NCBI RefSeq assembly: GCF_027111275.1
Contig: NZ_CP114286.1
Coordinates: 868,001-932,000, forward strand
Origin: Flavobacterium luteolum
Lineage (GTDB): Bacteria; Bacteroidota; Bacteroidia; Flavobacteriales; Flavobacteriaceae
Direction: 5' to 3'
Length of the DNA stretch: 64,000 nt
Under the pieces are notes generated by a model. It had not been told where the DNA came from. It did not search any database and was given only the letters and a program-made list of their open reading frames with translations. Below are positions 16,467 to 24,537 of this stretch, piece by piece. Position numbers and translations under genes: made by a program. The stretch's first letter is position 1. Each line of letters opens with the position of its first letter.

Positions 16467-16943
16467 ATGAATTTAGAAAATAAAAATATAGACGGCGAAG
16501 GAATCAACGCAAGCCAGAAAAAAGAAACTGTATTAGGAAATCTTAAGTATTTAATCGTTGGAATCTTTTTCGGAATTGTATTTGTAAAAGCAGAAATCAT
16601 CAGCTGGTTTCGTATTCAGGAAATGTTCAATCTAGAGTCATTTCACATGTATGGCGTAATTGGATGCGCTGTTGTTGTTGGATTAATATCGGTACAATTG
16701 ATTAAAAAATTCAACATCAAAACTCTTGATGGCGAAAAAATCGAAATTCAGCCAAAAACTTTTAATAAAGGACAAATTTACGGCGGATTACTATTCGGTT
16801 TCGGATGGGCAATTACTGGAGCTTGTCCAGGTCCGCTTTTTGCTCAAATTGGCACAGGCGCTACTGTAATTGTAGTTACTTTATTAAGTGCAATTGCTGG
16901 AACTTGGGTTTATGGTTTGATTAAAGATAAATTGCCTCATTAA
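16467..16943 (+). CDS. YeeE/YedE family sulfur transporter, second half (DUF6691 type)
   Basis: 158 residues with about four membrane helices and an extended polar N-terminus (about 1-24). The signature GWAITGACPGPLFAQIGTG holds C120, equivalent to the GACPGP cysteine of the C-terminal half of one-chain YeeE/YedE transporters. It starts 10 bp after its partner, so the two halves are almost certainly made together and assemble into one transporter. Confidence 0.9.
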   Translation: MNLENKNIDGEGINASQKKETVLGNLKYLIVGIFFGIVFVKAEIISWFRIQEMFNLESFHMYGVIGCAVVVGLISVQLIKKFNIKTLDGEKIEIQPKTFNKGQIYGGLLFGFGWAITGACPGPLFAQIGTGATVIVVTLLSAIAGTWVYGLIKDKLPH

Positions 16944-16966
16944 TTTTTTATAAAGTAAATCCAAAA

Positions 16967-17485
16967 ATGAATTCTACAGAACAGTTAGTATTACGAAAAG
17001 CAGCTCTTTCTGAAGTACCTGCAATTTGGGAAATACTGCAAGATGCAATTGAACAAAGACGATTAGACGGAAGCACGCAGTGGCAAGATGGTTATCCGAA
17101 CGAACTTTCTATTAAAAGCGATATCGAAAATGGTTACGGATATGTTTTTACAGAAGATGAATCGATTCTGGCTTATGCGGCTATTATTTTTGATAAAGAG
17201 CCTGCTTACGAAAATATCGAAGGCAAATGGCTTACTGATGGCAATTATACTGTTGTGCATCGTGTAGCCGTTTCGAAATTGGCAAAAGGAAAGGGGATTG
17301 CAACAAAATTATTCCAAAGCATTGAAGGCTTATCTGTCGAAAATAAAATTTACAGTATAAAAGTAGACACAAACTTCGATAATACTCCGATGTTGAAAAT
17401 TTTAGATAGATTAAAATATACGTATTGCGGAGAAGTCTATTTTAGAGGCTCTGCAAGAAAAGCATTTGAAAAACGATTGATATAA
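16967..17485 (+). CDS. GNAT family N-acetyltransferase
   Basis: 172 residues. Acetyl-CoA motif A appears as VSKLAKGKGIATKLFQ (about 108-123, with the KGKGIA turn), preceded by the strand TVVHRVAV. A DTNFDNTPMLKILDRLKY segment near the end is the usual motif B region. It follows the transporter half by 23 bp and ends at a terminator, so it belongs to the dioxygenase operon by position, although a sulfur-related role is not evident from sequence. Confidence 0.85.
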   Translation: MNSTEQLVLRKAALSEVPAIWEILQDAIEQRRLDGSTQWQDGYPNELSIKSDIENGYGYVFTEDESILAYAAIIFDKEPAYENIEGKWLTDGNYTVVHRVAVSKLAKGKGIATKLFQSIEGLSVENKIYSIKVDTNFDNTPMLKILDRLKYTYCGEVYFRGSARKAFEKRLI

Positions 17486-17507
17486 ATAGACAATATATAA
17501 AATTGAT

Positions 17508-17545
17508 AACCCGACTGGTTCTATGAATCTGTCGGGTTTGTTTTT
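17508..17545 (+). terminator. Intrinsic terminator of the dioxygenase-transporter operon
   Basis: CCCGAC, 15-nt loop, GTCGGG, then TTTGTTTTTGTTT. The stem is at 17510-17515 and 17531-17536. A hairpin of GTTTCAA/TTGAAAC-type heptamer repeats follows (17545-17605). Confidence 0.85.
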
Positions 17546-17629
17546 GTTTCAAGTTTCACGTTTAACGTTGCCTACCGAAAACCTGAAACCTGAAACTTTT
17601 TTCTTCATCAATTTTTAATTTCATTTCGT

Positions 17630-17637
17630 TAAGTTTG
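17630..17637 (+). promoter_or_regulatory. -7 box of glpD
   Basis: TAAGTTTG, a perfect TAnnTTTG match 27 bp before the glpD start. Confidence 0.55.
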
Positions 17638-17664
17638 CTTTAAACAAAAAGTCCCGTAAAAAAT

Positions 17665-19242
17665 ATGAATCGCTCAGAGCAGTTACTAAAACTACAAAAT
17701 ACAGAAAATTGGGACGTAATAATTATTGGTGGAGGTGCAAGCGGACTAGGAACTGCAATTGATGCGGCAAGTCGCGGCTACAAAACCATTTTATTTGAAG
17801 CGGTAGATTTTGCAAAAGGAACTTCCAGCCGAAGCACTAAACTAGTTCATGGCGGAGTACGCTATTTGGCTCAAGGAGACGTGCATTTAGTTAGAGAAGC
17901 ATTAAAAGAACGAGGATTGTTGGCGCAAAACGCAAGTCATTTGGTAAAAAACCAATCTTTTGTTATTCCTAATTATCATTGGTTAAGCGGTTACTTTTAC
18001 ACTATTGGACTAAAAATCTATGATCTTTTATCTGGTGGTCTAAGTTTAGGTAGTTCAAAATATCTTTCGAAAAAGAAAACTATTGAAATGCTTCCTAACG
18101 TCGAAGAAAATGGTTTAGTAAATGGCGTAATTTATCACGATGGACAATTTGACGATTCTCGTCTTGCTGTCAATCTGGCTCAAACTGCGGTAGAAAACGG
18201 AGCTTGTGTTTTAAATTATACTAAGGTTGTTAATTTATTAAAAGACAATAACAATCAAGTAATTGGAGTTCAGGTTCAGGATCAAGAAAGCGGAATTAAA
18301 TATGAACTTAAAGGTTCTACCATTGTAAATGCGACAGGAGTTTTTACAAATGCTATCATGAAGCTTAATGATAATGTTTATAAAAAATATATTGTTCCGA
18401 GTCAGGGAATTCATTTGGTTTTCGATAAATCATTTCTGCCTGGAGATCACGCCCTAATGATTCCGAAAACAAAAGATGGAAGAGTTTTATTTGCGGTTCC
18501 TTGGCATAATCGAGTTGTAGTTGGCACGACTGATACTTTAATAAAAAAACAAAGTTTAGAACCGATTGCTTTAGAAAGCGAAATTCAATTTGTACTTGAA
18601 ACTGCACAGCGATTCTTGGCAAAAAAACCAGAAAGAAAAGATGTATTAGCTGTTTTTGCAGGTTTGCGTCCATTGGCAGCTCCAAAAGAAGAAGGTAAAA
18701 GCACCAAAGAAGTTTCTAGAAGCCATAAAATTATAGTTTCAGAAACTGGCCTCATTACCATTACAGGAGGAAAATGGACCACTTACCGAAAAATTGCTGA
18801 AGATATAATTGAGAAAGCCATCAAAACAGGTAAATTACCAAAGAGAAACTGTACAACAGAACATCTTTCTATTCACGGAAGTCAACCTACTACTTCATTT
18901 GATAGAGAAAATCACCTCTATATATATGGTACAGATATTTCGAAAATAATCGAGTTGCAAGAAAGCGAACCTGCATTAAAAGAAAAACTGCATCCTAATC
19001 ACGAATTTACGATGGCAGAAGTTGTTTGGGCAATTCGCTACGAAATGGCACGAACTGTTGATGATATACTGGCAAGAAGAGTTCGTTTATTATTCTTAGA
19101 TGCCAGAGCTGCAATTGAAGTTTCGGAAAAAACAGCAAGAGTAATTGCCAAAGAATTGGGACACGATGAAGCTTGGATAAACAATGAAATTGCTAATTTC
19201 AAGCAAATTGCGAAAGGTTTTCTGCTGTCTGAGTTCCAATAA
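17665..19242 (+). CDS. glpD: Glycerol-3-phosphate dehydrogenase (FAD, quinone-linked)
   Basis: 525 residues. The N-terminal dinucleotide fold (DVIIIGGGASGLGTAIDAASRG, about 19-40) binds FAD. Next is the family signature SSRSTKLVHGGVRYL (about 54-68), and a C-terminal DAO cap domain lies around 390-515. The enzyme oxidises sn-glycerol-3-phosphate to dihydroxyacetone phosphate at the inner membrane and passes electrons to the quinone pool. No glpF or glpK lies beside it. It has its own promoter box and stands between two terminated operons, so it appears monocistronic. Confidence 0.95.
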   Translation: MNRSEQLLKLQNTENWDVIIIGGGASGLGTAIDAASRGYKTILFEAVDFAKGTSSRSTKLVHGGVRYLAQGDVHLVREALKERGLLAQNASHLVKNQSFVIPNYHWLSGYFYTIGLKIYDLLSGGLSLGSSKYLSKKKTIEMLPNVEENGLVNGVIYHDGQFDDSRLAVNLAQTAVENGACVLNYTKVVNLLKDNNNQVIGVQVQDQESGIKYELKGSTIVNATGVFTNAIMKLNDNVYKKYIVPSQGIHLVFDKSFLPGDHALMIPKTKDGRVLFAVPWHNRVVVGTTDTLIKKQSLEPIALESEIQFVLETAQRFLAKKPERKDVLAVFAGLRPLAAPKEEGKSTKEVSRSHKIIVSETGLITITGGKWTTYRKIAEDIIEKAIKTGKLPKRNCTTEHLSIHGSQPTTSFDRENHLYIYGTDISKIIELQESEPALKEKLHPNHEFTMAEVVWAIRYEMARTVDDILARRVRLLFLDARAAIEVSEKTARVIAKELGHDEAWINNEIANFKQIAKGFLLSEFQ

Positions 19243-19472
19243 ATCGTGAAATGAGCTGATTTTGAATGTTTTTCAATTTAAAATTATCTTACAAAAAAGT
19301 TGTTCTCTAATTTTTCAGCCTAAAATTATTTTTAGACTTTAAAAAATCATTAAATAACAATATATCAATACATTACAACAAAAAATTAGCTTACTTTTAT
19401 TCTTTAAAAGACCTCTATTAAGTTCTTTACAAAAGCGCATTTAAACAGATTAACAAAAAATTAACACAACAC

Positions 19473-19514
19473 TTGTATATACAACTATTAAAAGCTATAC
19501 ATTTGTATATACAA
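19473..19514 (+). promoter_or_regulatory. Twin MarR operators overlapping the -33 and -7 promoter elements
   Basis: Two identical 12-bp palindromes TTGTATATACAA at 19473-19484 and 19503-19514, 30 bp centre to centre (about three helical turns). The second extends to 16 bp (ATTTGTATATACAAAT). The first supplies a -33 TTG (19473-19475); the second overlaps a perfect -7 box TACATTTG (19498-19505). Strong repressor geometry for the MarR gene that follows. Confidence 0.8.
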
Positions 19515-19531
19515 ATTATACACTTACGACT

Positions 19532-19990
19532 ATGACAATTGAAGAGGTTATTAAGAGTACGGTTAAGATGGATAATGCGAAAAAAGTTATTCTGAATATC
19601 ATGTACACGCAAAATGTGATTCAGGATCATTTCAACGAGTTGATCAAACCGTATGATTTATCTGGAGAACAGTACAATGTGTTGCGTATATTAAGAGGAC
19701 AAAAAGGACAGCCTGCTAATATGTGCGTGATACAAGAGCGAATGCTTGCTAAAACAAGCAATACAACACGTTTGGTAGACAAATTATTATTGAAGGATTT
19801 TGTAACTCGAAATGTCTGTCCGGATAATCGAAGAAAAATTGAAGTTTCGATTACACAAAAAGGATTGGATGTTTTAAAAGAATTAGATCCTAAAGTAGAT
19901 GAACACGAACAAACGTTTGCAAACAATTTAAAACCAGAAGAATTGGTTTTCTTAAATCAACTATTAGAAAAATATAGAACCAACAAATAA
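19532..19990 (+). CDS. MarR family transcriptional regulator
   Basis: 152 residues with the MarR winged helix at about 30-140. LSGEQYNVLRILRGQKGQPANMCVIQERMLAKTSNTTRLVDKL covers the HTH (written as one region: residues 43-86), and the wing holds CPDNRRKIEVSITQKG. Two cysteines (C65 in NMCVIQ, C101 in NVCPDN) could allow oxidant or electrophile sensing. It is first in a three-gene unit with a nitroreductase (13 bp gap) and a YceI protein. The twin palindromes upstream imply autoregulation and control of the downstream oxidoreductase in response to electrophiles or quinones (inference). Confidence 0.9.
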   Translation: MTIEEVIKSTVKMDNAKKVILNIMYTQNVIQDHFNELIKPYDLSGEQYNVLRILRGQKGQPANMCVIQERMLAKTSNTTRLVDKLLLKDFVTRNVCPDNRRKIEVSITQKGLDVLKELDPKVDEHEQTFANNLKPEELVFLNQLLEKYRTNK

Positions 19991-20003
19991 AATAATAAAA
20001 ACT

Positions 20004-20636
20004 ATGAGCAATTTCTTAGAAAATCAAAATTGGAGATACGCAACTAAACAGTTTGATGCTTCAAAAAAGATATCAGACGCTGATTTAAATACACTAAAAG
20101 AAGCCGTTAGATTAAGTGCTTCTTCATACGGATTACAACCTTACAAAGTAATTATTGTTGAAAATCCAGAATTGAGAGAAAAATTAAAAGGTGCAGCTTG
20201 GGGACAAACTCAAATTACTGATGCTTCTCACCTATTCATTTTTGCAAATGATTTAAGCCTTGATGCAGGTTCTGTTGACAAATACATCAATAATATTAGC
20301 GAAGTTAGAGGTGTTCCAGCAGAAGCTTTAGGAGGATTCAGCGATATGATGAAAAATGTAATTTCAAATTTATCTGAAGATGCAAAACACATTTGGACTG
20401 CAAAACAAACGTATTTAGCTTTAGGAAACTTATTAAACGCTGCTGCCGAATTAAAAATTGACGCAACTCCTATGGAAGGTTTCAATGCGGCTCAATTTAA
20501 TGAAATCTTAGGTTTCGATAAATTAGGTTTAAACGCTTCAGTTATTGCAACTGTAGGTTACAGACATGATGACGACAAATCTCAGCACCAGAAAAAAGTT
20601 AGAAAATCACACGAGGAATTATTTATCACACTATAA
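20004..20636 (+). CDS. Nitroreductase-family NAD(P)H-dependent oxidoreductase
   Basis: 210 residues. The flavin-binding start NWRYATKQFDASKKISDADLNTLKEAVRLSASSYGLQPYK shows the RYATKQFD and SSYGLQPY elements (about 8-16 and 37-44) that bind FMN phosphate and flavin. A second element AELKIDATPMEGF lies near 153-165. The family reduces quinones, nitroaromatics or dihydropteridine using NAD(P)H; this one is closest in layout to NfsB-type enzymes. It is controlled with the preceding marR gene. Confidence 0.9.
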   Translation: MSNFLENQNWRYATKQFDASKKISDADLNTLKEAVRLSASSYGLQPYKVIIVENPELREKLKGAAWGQTQITDASHLFIFANDLSLDAGSVDKYINNISEVRGVPAEALGGFSDMMKNVISNLSEDAKHIWTAKQTYLALGNLLNAAAELKIDATPMEGFNAAQFNEILGFDKLGLNASVIATVGYRHDDDKSQHQKKVRKSHEELFITL

Positions 20637-20673
20637 TTATTTATTAATCAAATTCAAATTTAATTTTAAAAAC

Positions 20674-21240
20674 ATGAAAAATTTAAAAACTATTGCAATA
20701 GCATTATTCGTAGCAGCAGCTGGCATCTCAGTAAACGCTCAAACTAAAAAAATCGACGTAAAAGCATCTACTATTAAATGGGTAGGCAAAAAAGTAACTG
20801 GAGAGCACTCTGGAACTGTAAACTTCAAAGATGGTGCTGTTATTTTTAAAGGAAAAAAATTAGCTGGTGGTAACTTTACAGTTGATATGACTTCATTAAC
20901 TTCTACAGATTTAACTGGAGAATACCAAGGAAAATTAAACGGTCACTTAAAAGCTGACGATTTCTTCGGAACTGACAAATTCCCAACTTCAAAATTAGTT
21001 TTCAAAACTATCGGTGCAAAATCTGCTGACGTTTATACTGTAACTGCAGATTTAACTATCAAAGGAATTACTAAACCAGTAACTTTTGATATCACTGTAA
21101 AAGGAAATACTGCTACAACTGCTTTCAAAGTTGACAGAACTAAATACGATATTAAATACAACTCTGGTAACTTCTTCGAAAACTTAGGAGACAAAACCAT
21201 CAATGACGATTTCGAATTGACAGTAGCTTTAAAATTCTAA
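20674..21240 (+). CDS. YceI family exported lipid-binding-like protein
   Basis: The start at 20674 places a signal peptide at the N-terminus (MKNLKTIAIALFVAAAGISVNA), giving 188 residues; upstream extension is non-coding overlap. The mature part is a YceI lipocalin-like barrel: STIKWVGKKVTGEHSGTVNF, LKADDFFGTDKFPTSKLVF (about 92-110) and TIKGITKPVTFDI. YceI proteins bind isoprenoid or quinone-like lipids in the periplasm. Location after a MarR-nitroreductase pair fits a quinone or electrophile stress theme. A strong terminator follows. Confidence 0.93.
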   Translation: MKNLKTIAIALFVAAAGISVNAQTKKIDVKASTIKWVGKKVTGEHSGTVNFKDGAVIFKGKKLAGGNFTVDMTSLTSTDLTGEYQGKLNGHLKADDFFGTDKFPTSKLVFKTIGAKSADVYTVTADLTIKGITKPVTFDITVKGNTATTAFKVDRTKYDIKYNSGNFFENLGDKTINDDFELTVALKF

Positions 21241-21273
21241 TATTTAGGCCTTACTAATTCAGAAATACAGTAG

Positions 21274-21309
21274 ACCCCGACAGTTTTAAACTGTCGGGGT
21301 TTATTTTTA
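21274..21309 (+). terminator. Intrinsic terminator of the marR-nitroreductase-yceI operon
   Basis: ACCCCGACAGTTT / AAACTGTCGGGGT hairpin (21274-21300) followed by TTATTTTT. Confidence 0.92.
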
Positions 21310-21375
21310 AAAAAACTTTTCAAAACCTTAACCTTCTTAATAATATAATAACTCTTTCGTAATAAGTATCAGGAC

Positions 21376-21403
21376 TTTGATTAACATACGGCTTCTATTT
21401 TTG
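21376..21403 (+). promoter_or_regulatory. Promoter of the beta-helix protein gene
   Basis: -33 TTTG (21376-21379), 16-bp spacer, -7 TATTTTTG (21396-21403): a textbook Bacteroidota promoter 45 bp before the start. Confidence 0.65.
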
Positions 21404-21447
21404 GGGCAATTAAAAAAAATCAAAAACTAGAAATCAAAGTCATAGTT

Positions 21448-22728
21448 ATGAAAACAAAACTACATATTGCATGCATACTCTTCATTATCAGCTTTTTCGC
21501 ACAAGCTCAGCAACAGCCAAAAGGAATAACTGGTACTACAAACTGGATGACCAACTGGACAAGCTTTAGACCGGCTGCTAATGACTATGGCGAAGCAACC
21601 AATATAATTGCTGGAACAATTGATAAAGACACGCGATTAGTAAAGCGTAATATCTATCATTTAGTTGGTGTTGTGTATGTTACAAACAATGCAACTTTGA
21701 CTATTGAGCCTGGAACTGTTATTCGCGGCGATGATAAAACCTGCGGAACTTTAGTAATTACAAATGGTGCAAAAATTATGGCCGAAGGACTAGAAACTGA
21801 CCCAATTGTTTTTACATCTGAAAATGAAATAAATAACAGAAAACCTGGTGACTGGGGCGGAATCATTGTTTTAGGAAAAGCTCCTATAAATTCTTTAGGA
21901 GGCATTCATACTTTGCCTTTCGATTTAGATCCAACTTTAAATCATTATGGAGGTCAAGATCCAGAGGATAATTCTGGAGTTATGAAATATGTGAGAATCG
22001 AATATGCTGGTAGAAAATTAAGTGCATCAAAAGAATTAAACGGTCTTTCTCTTGCTGGCGTTGGAAGAAAAACAACAGTTAGCCATGTTCAAATTAGTTA
22101 TTCAAATGATGATTCTTTTGAATGTTATGGCGGAGATTTGAATCTAAGCAATTTAGTTTCATACCGAACAACAGACGACGATTTTGATTTTACGCAAGGT
22201 GCCCAAATTAATATCTCAAACAGTATTGCCATTCGTCACCCATTTTCTTCAGATATTTCGGGATCAAGATGTTTTGAGGTCGATTCATACGAGAAAGTTG
22301 CTACTACAGATATGACTAAAAAAATGACTAAAATTAATGCAAGCAACATCACTTTGGTTAATTTAGAAGAAAACAATCAAGGTTTGGTTAGAGAATCTGC
22401 TTACATTAGAGAAAATACTTTTTTCAACTTAACTAATAGTGTCGTTTCTGGGTTTGCTCCTTTCATTTTATTGGAAGGAAATATCGGAAATGGTGAAGCC
22501 AATCTATCAAAAATTACTTTTAAAAACGTTGTGGCAAATAATTGCCAAGGTGAAATTGAAAGTGAATCTGGAAGCAATATTCCAGGTATAAAAAACTATT
22601 ATGGAAACCCAGCTTACGGAATAGAATATACAAAAATAAAACTTAACGAGTTATTTGCGCTTCCAAACATCAAAGGAAATCCAGATTTCAGATTAAATGT
22701 AAACAACACTATAGCAAGTGGAAACTAA
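21448..22728 (+). CDS. Secreted beta-helix-like protein
   Basis: 426 residues with a signal peptide (ends AQAQQ, about residue 22). The body shows repeated short strands typical of a right-handed parallel beta-helix: VVYVTNNATLTIEPGTVIRG, CGTLVITNGAKIMAEG, DPIVFTSE. Later repeats follow the pattern ...ISNSIAI..., ...INASNITLVN... and ...LTNSVVSGF. Proteins with the GTVIRGD...GTLVITRGAKI pattern are common and poorly characterised in Bacteroidota. No C-terminal secretion (T9SS) domain or lipobox is visible, so periplasmic or outer-surface location is undecided. Function unknown. Confidence 0.75.
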   Translation: MKTKLHIACILFIISFFAQAQQQPKGITGTTNWMTNWTSFRPAANDYGEATNIIAGTIDKDTRLVKRNIYHLVGVVYVTNNATLTIEPGTVIRGDDKTCGTLVITNGAKIMAEGLETDPIVFTSENEINNRKPGDWGGIIVLGKAPINSLGGIHTLPFDLDPTLNHYGGQDPEDNSGVMKYVRIEYAGRKLSASKELNGLSLAGVGRKTTVSHVQISYSNDDSFECYGGDLNLSNLVSYRTTDDDFDFTQGAQINISNSIAIRHPFSSDISGSRCFEVDSYEKVATTDMTKKMTKINASNITLVNLEENNQGLVRESAYIRENTFFNLTNSVVSGFAPFILLEGNIGNGEANLSKITFKNVVANNCQGEIESESGSNIPGIKNYYGNPAYGIEYTKIKLNELFALPNIKGNPDFRLNVNNTIASGN

Positions 22729-22825
22729 GGAGTTAAAGAAGCATTCCGAATTAAAATTTAACAAATTTTACAGATTCGAAAAGTTTTTTTTCAAATTTTA
22801 TGTACTCTAATTAAAATTACATTTA

Positions 22826-22833
22826 TATCTTTG
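22826..22833 (+). promoter_or_regulatory. -7 box of the trp operon
   Basis: TATCTTTG, a perfect TAnnTTTG match 19 bp before the leader peptide start. Confidence 0.65.
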
Positions 22834-22851
22834 TCACATCAAAATAAAGAA

Positions 22852-22908
22852 ATGAGAACAATTTTAAACAATACTTGGTGGTGGAGCAATTTACGTCAGA
22901 CGTCGTGA
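22852..22908 (+). CDS. trpL: trp operon leader peptide
   Basis: An 18-codon frame reads MRTILNNTWWWSNLRQTS then TGA. Three consecutive TGG codons (22876-22884) form a Trp-sensing stall site. The stop codon lies inside the 5' arm of the antiterminator, so a ribosome that finishes the peptide would cover that arm and a stalled one would leave it free. This is the classical design of amino-acid attenuation. It lies 18-20 bp after a promoter box and 122 bp before trpE. Confidence 0.88.
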   Translation: MRTILNNTWWWSNLRQTS

Positions 22909-22982
22909 ACGAAGCTTCCTATGGTATTGTAAGAAATATAAAAATATAAAGGGCTTGTCATCACGACAAGCCCTATTTTTTT
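22902..22982 (+). promoter_or_regulatory. trp attenuator: antiterminator and terminator
   Basis: Terminator: GGGCTTGTC (22951-22959), loop ATCAC, GACAAGCCC (22965-22973), then TATTTTTTT. Antiterminator: GTCGTGA (22902-22908) pairs with TCACGAC (22961-22967), and the adjoining ACGAAGC (22909-22915) pairs with GCTTGT (22953-22958) with one bulged G. The two structures share 22953-22967 and so exclude each other. Confidence 0.87.
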
Positions 22983-23029
22983 GATCAAAACCGAAACATA
23001 AATTAACAACACATAAAAAACTATATATT

Positions 23030-24430
23030 TTGAAACCTTTTATTCTTAATACACATTACAAACAAATTCTGGCAGATACTGTTACGCCAGTAAGCATTTA
23101 TTTCAAAATCAGAGATAAATTTCCAAATAGTTTATTGCTAGAAAGTAGTGATTATCACGGAAATGATAACAGTTTCTCTTATATCTGCTGCAATCCTATC
23201 GCTACAATTAAAATCGAAAATGAAACAATCTCAAAAACATTTCCTGATGGAACTTCTGAGAAAACGTTAATCGATGCTTCAACAAATATTCCTCAGGTAA
23301 TTCAGGAATTTTCAAGTCAGTTTCAATCAGAAAAAAATGATTTTAAATTCATTAATAATGGTTTGTTTGGTTACATTTCTTATGATGCTGTTCGTTACTT
23401 CGAAAAAGTTTCAATTGCAAAAAAAGACAATGCAACTTCAATTCCAGACGTTTTTTATGCAGTATATCAAAACATTATCGCGATTAACCACTTCAAAAAC
23501 GAAGCTTATATTTTCTGCCACAGCGTAGATAATAAAAATAATATTGCTGAAATCGAGCAATTACTTCAATCTAGAAATATTGCTTCTTATAAATTTTCTA
23601 AAGAAGGTGAAGGTTTCTCTAATTTAACCGATGAAGAATTTAAAGCAAATGTGGCTTTAGCGAAAAAACACTGCTACCGCGGAGATGTTTTTCAATTGGT
23701 TCTTTCTCGCCGATTTACTCAAGGTTTCAAAGGAGACGAATTTAATGTATACAGAGCCTTAAGAAGCATTAACCCTTCTCCATATTTATTCTTTTTTGAT
23801 TATGGAGATTTCAAAATATTCGGTTCTTCTCCTGAAGCACAAATTATTGTAAAAAATAGAAAAGCTGAAATTCACCCAATTGCTGGAACTTTCAAAAGAA
23901 CAGGAAATGATGAGCGTGATGCACTTTTAGCAAAAGAGCTTTCTGAAGATAAAAAAGAAAACAGCGAACATGTTATGCTGGTTGACTTAGCTAGAAACGA
24001 TTTAAGCAGAAACGGACATGATGTAAATGTAGAAAAATACAGAGAAGTTCAATTTTTCTCTCACGTAATTCACTTAGTTTCTAAAGTTACGGGACATTTA
24101 CACGATAAAGCAACTACAATGCAAGTTGTAGCAGATACTTTTCCAGCAGGAACTTTAAGCGGCGCACCAAAACACAGAGCGATGCAATTAATAGAAGAAT
24201 GCGAAAAGACAAATCGTAACTTCTACGGAGGTGCAATCGGAGTTATGGATTTTGAAGGAAACTTTAACCACGCCATTATGATTCGAACTTTCCTTTCTAA
24301 AAATCACCAATTGCATTGTCAAGCAGGAGCTGGAATCGTAGCGAGCTCTGACGAAGAAAGCGAAATGCAGGAAGTTTACAATAAGTTAAGAGCCTTGAAT
24401 ACAGCACTAGAAATGGCAGAACAGATTTAG
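23030..24430 (+). CDS. trpE: Anthranilate synthase component I
   Basis: 466 residues, starting at TTG (no ATG fits; LKPFILNTHYKQIL is the expected N-terminus). LLESSD near residue 37 marks the feedback site for tryptophan. The chorismate-binding domain shows GDVFQLVLSRRF, GSSPEAQI, HPIAGTFKRTG, ENSEHVMLVDLARND and TFPAGTLSGAPKHRAM. With TrpG it converts chorismate and glutamine to anthranilate. It is the first structural gene after the attenuator. The TTG start may keep expression low. Confidence 0.97.
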   Translation: MKPFILNTHYKQILADTVTPVSIYFKIRDKFPNSLLLESSDYHGNDNSFSYICCNPIATIKIENETISKTFPDGTSEKTLIDASTNIPQVIQEFSSQFQSEKNDFKFINNGLFGYISYDAVRYFEKVSIAKKDNATSIPDVFYAVYQNIIAINHFKNEAYIFCHSVDNKNNIAEIEQLLQSRNIASYKFSKEGEGFSNLTDEEFKANVALAKKHCYRGDVFQLVLSRRFTQGFKGDEFNVYRALRSINPSPYLFFFDYGDFKIFGSSPEAQIIVKNRKAEIHPIAGTFKRTGNDERDALLAKELSEDKKENSEHVMLVDLARNDLSRNGHDVNVEKYREVQFFSHVIHLVSKVTGHLHDKATTMQVVADTFPAGTLSGAPKHRAMQLIEECEKTNRNFYGGAIGVMDFEGNFNHAIMIRTFLSKNHQLHCQAGAGIVASSDEESEMQEVYNKLRALNTALEMAEQI

Positions 24431-24504
24431 TTTCAAGTTTTTTTAGTTTCAAGTTTCAAGTTAGGAAACTTAGAACCTCAGAACCTTAGCAACTTAGAAC
24501 CTTA
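24426..24504 (+). repeat. 79-bp direct repeat, copy 1 (trpE end)
   Basis: Matches 24988-25066 with two mismatches; the last 59 bp are identical. It begins at the trpE stop codon and ends in an 8-bp-period tract (TTAGAACC, TCAGAACC, TTAGCAAC, TTAGAACC). Confidence 0.9.
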
Positions 24505-24537
24505 AACAATTAAAAACAAACCATAAAACCACAAACT

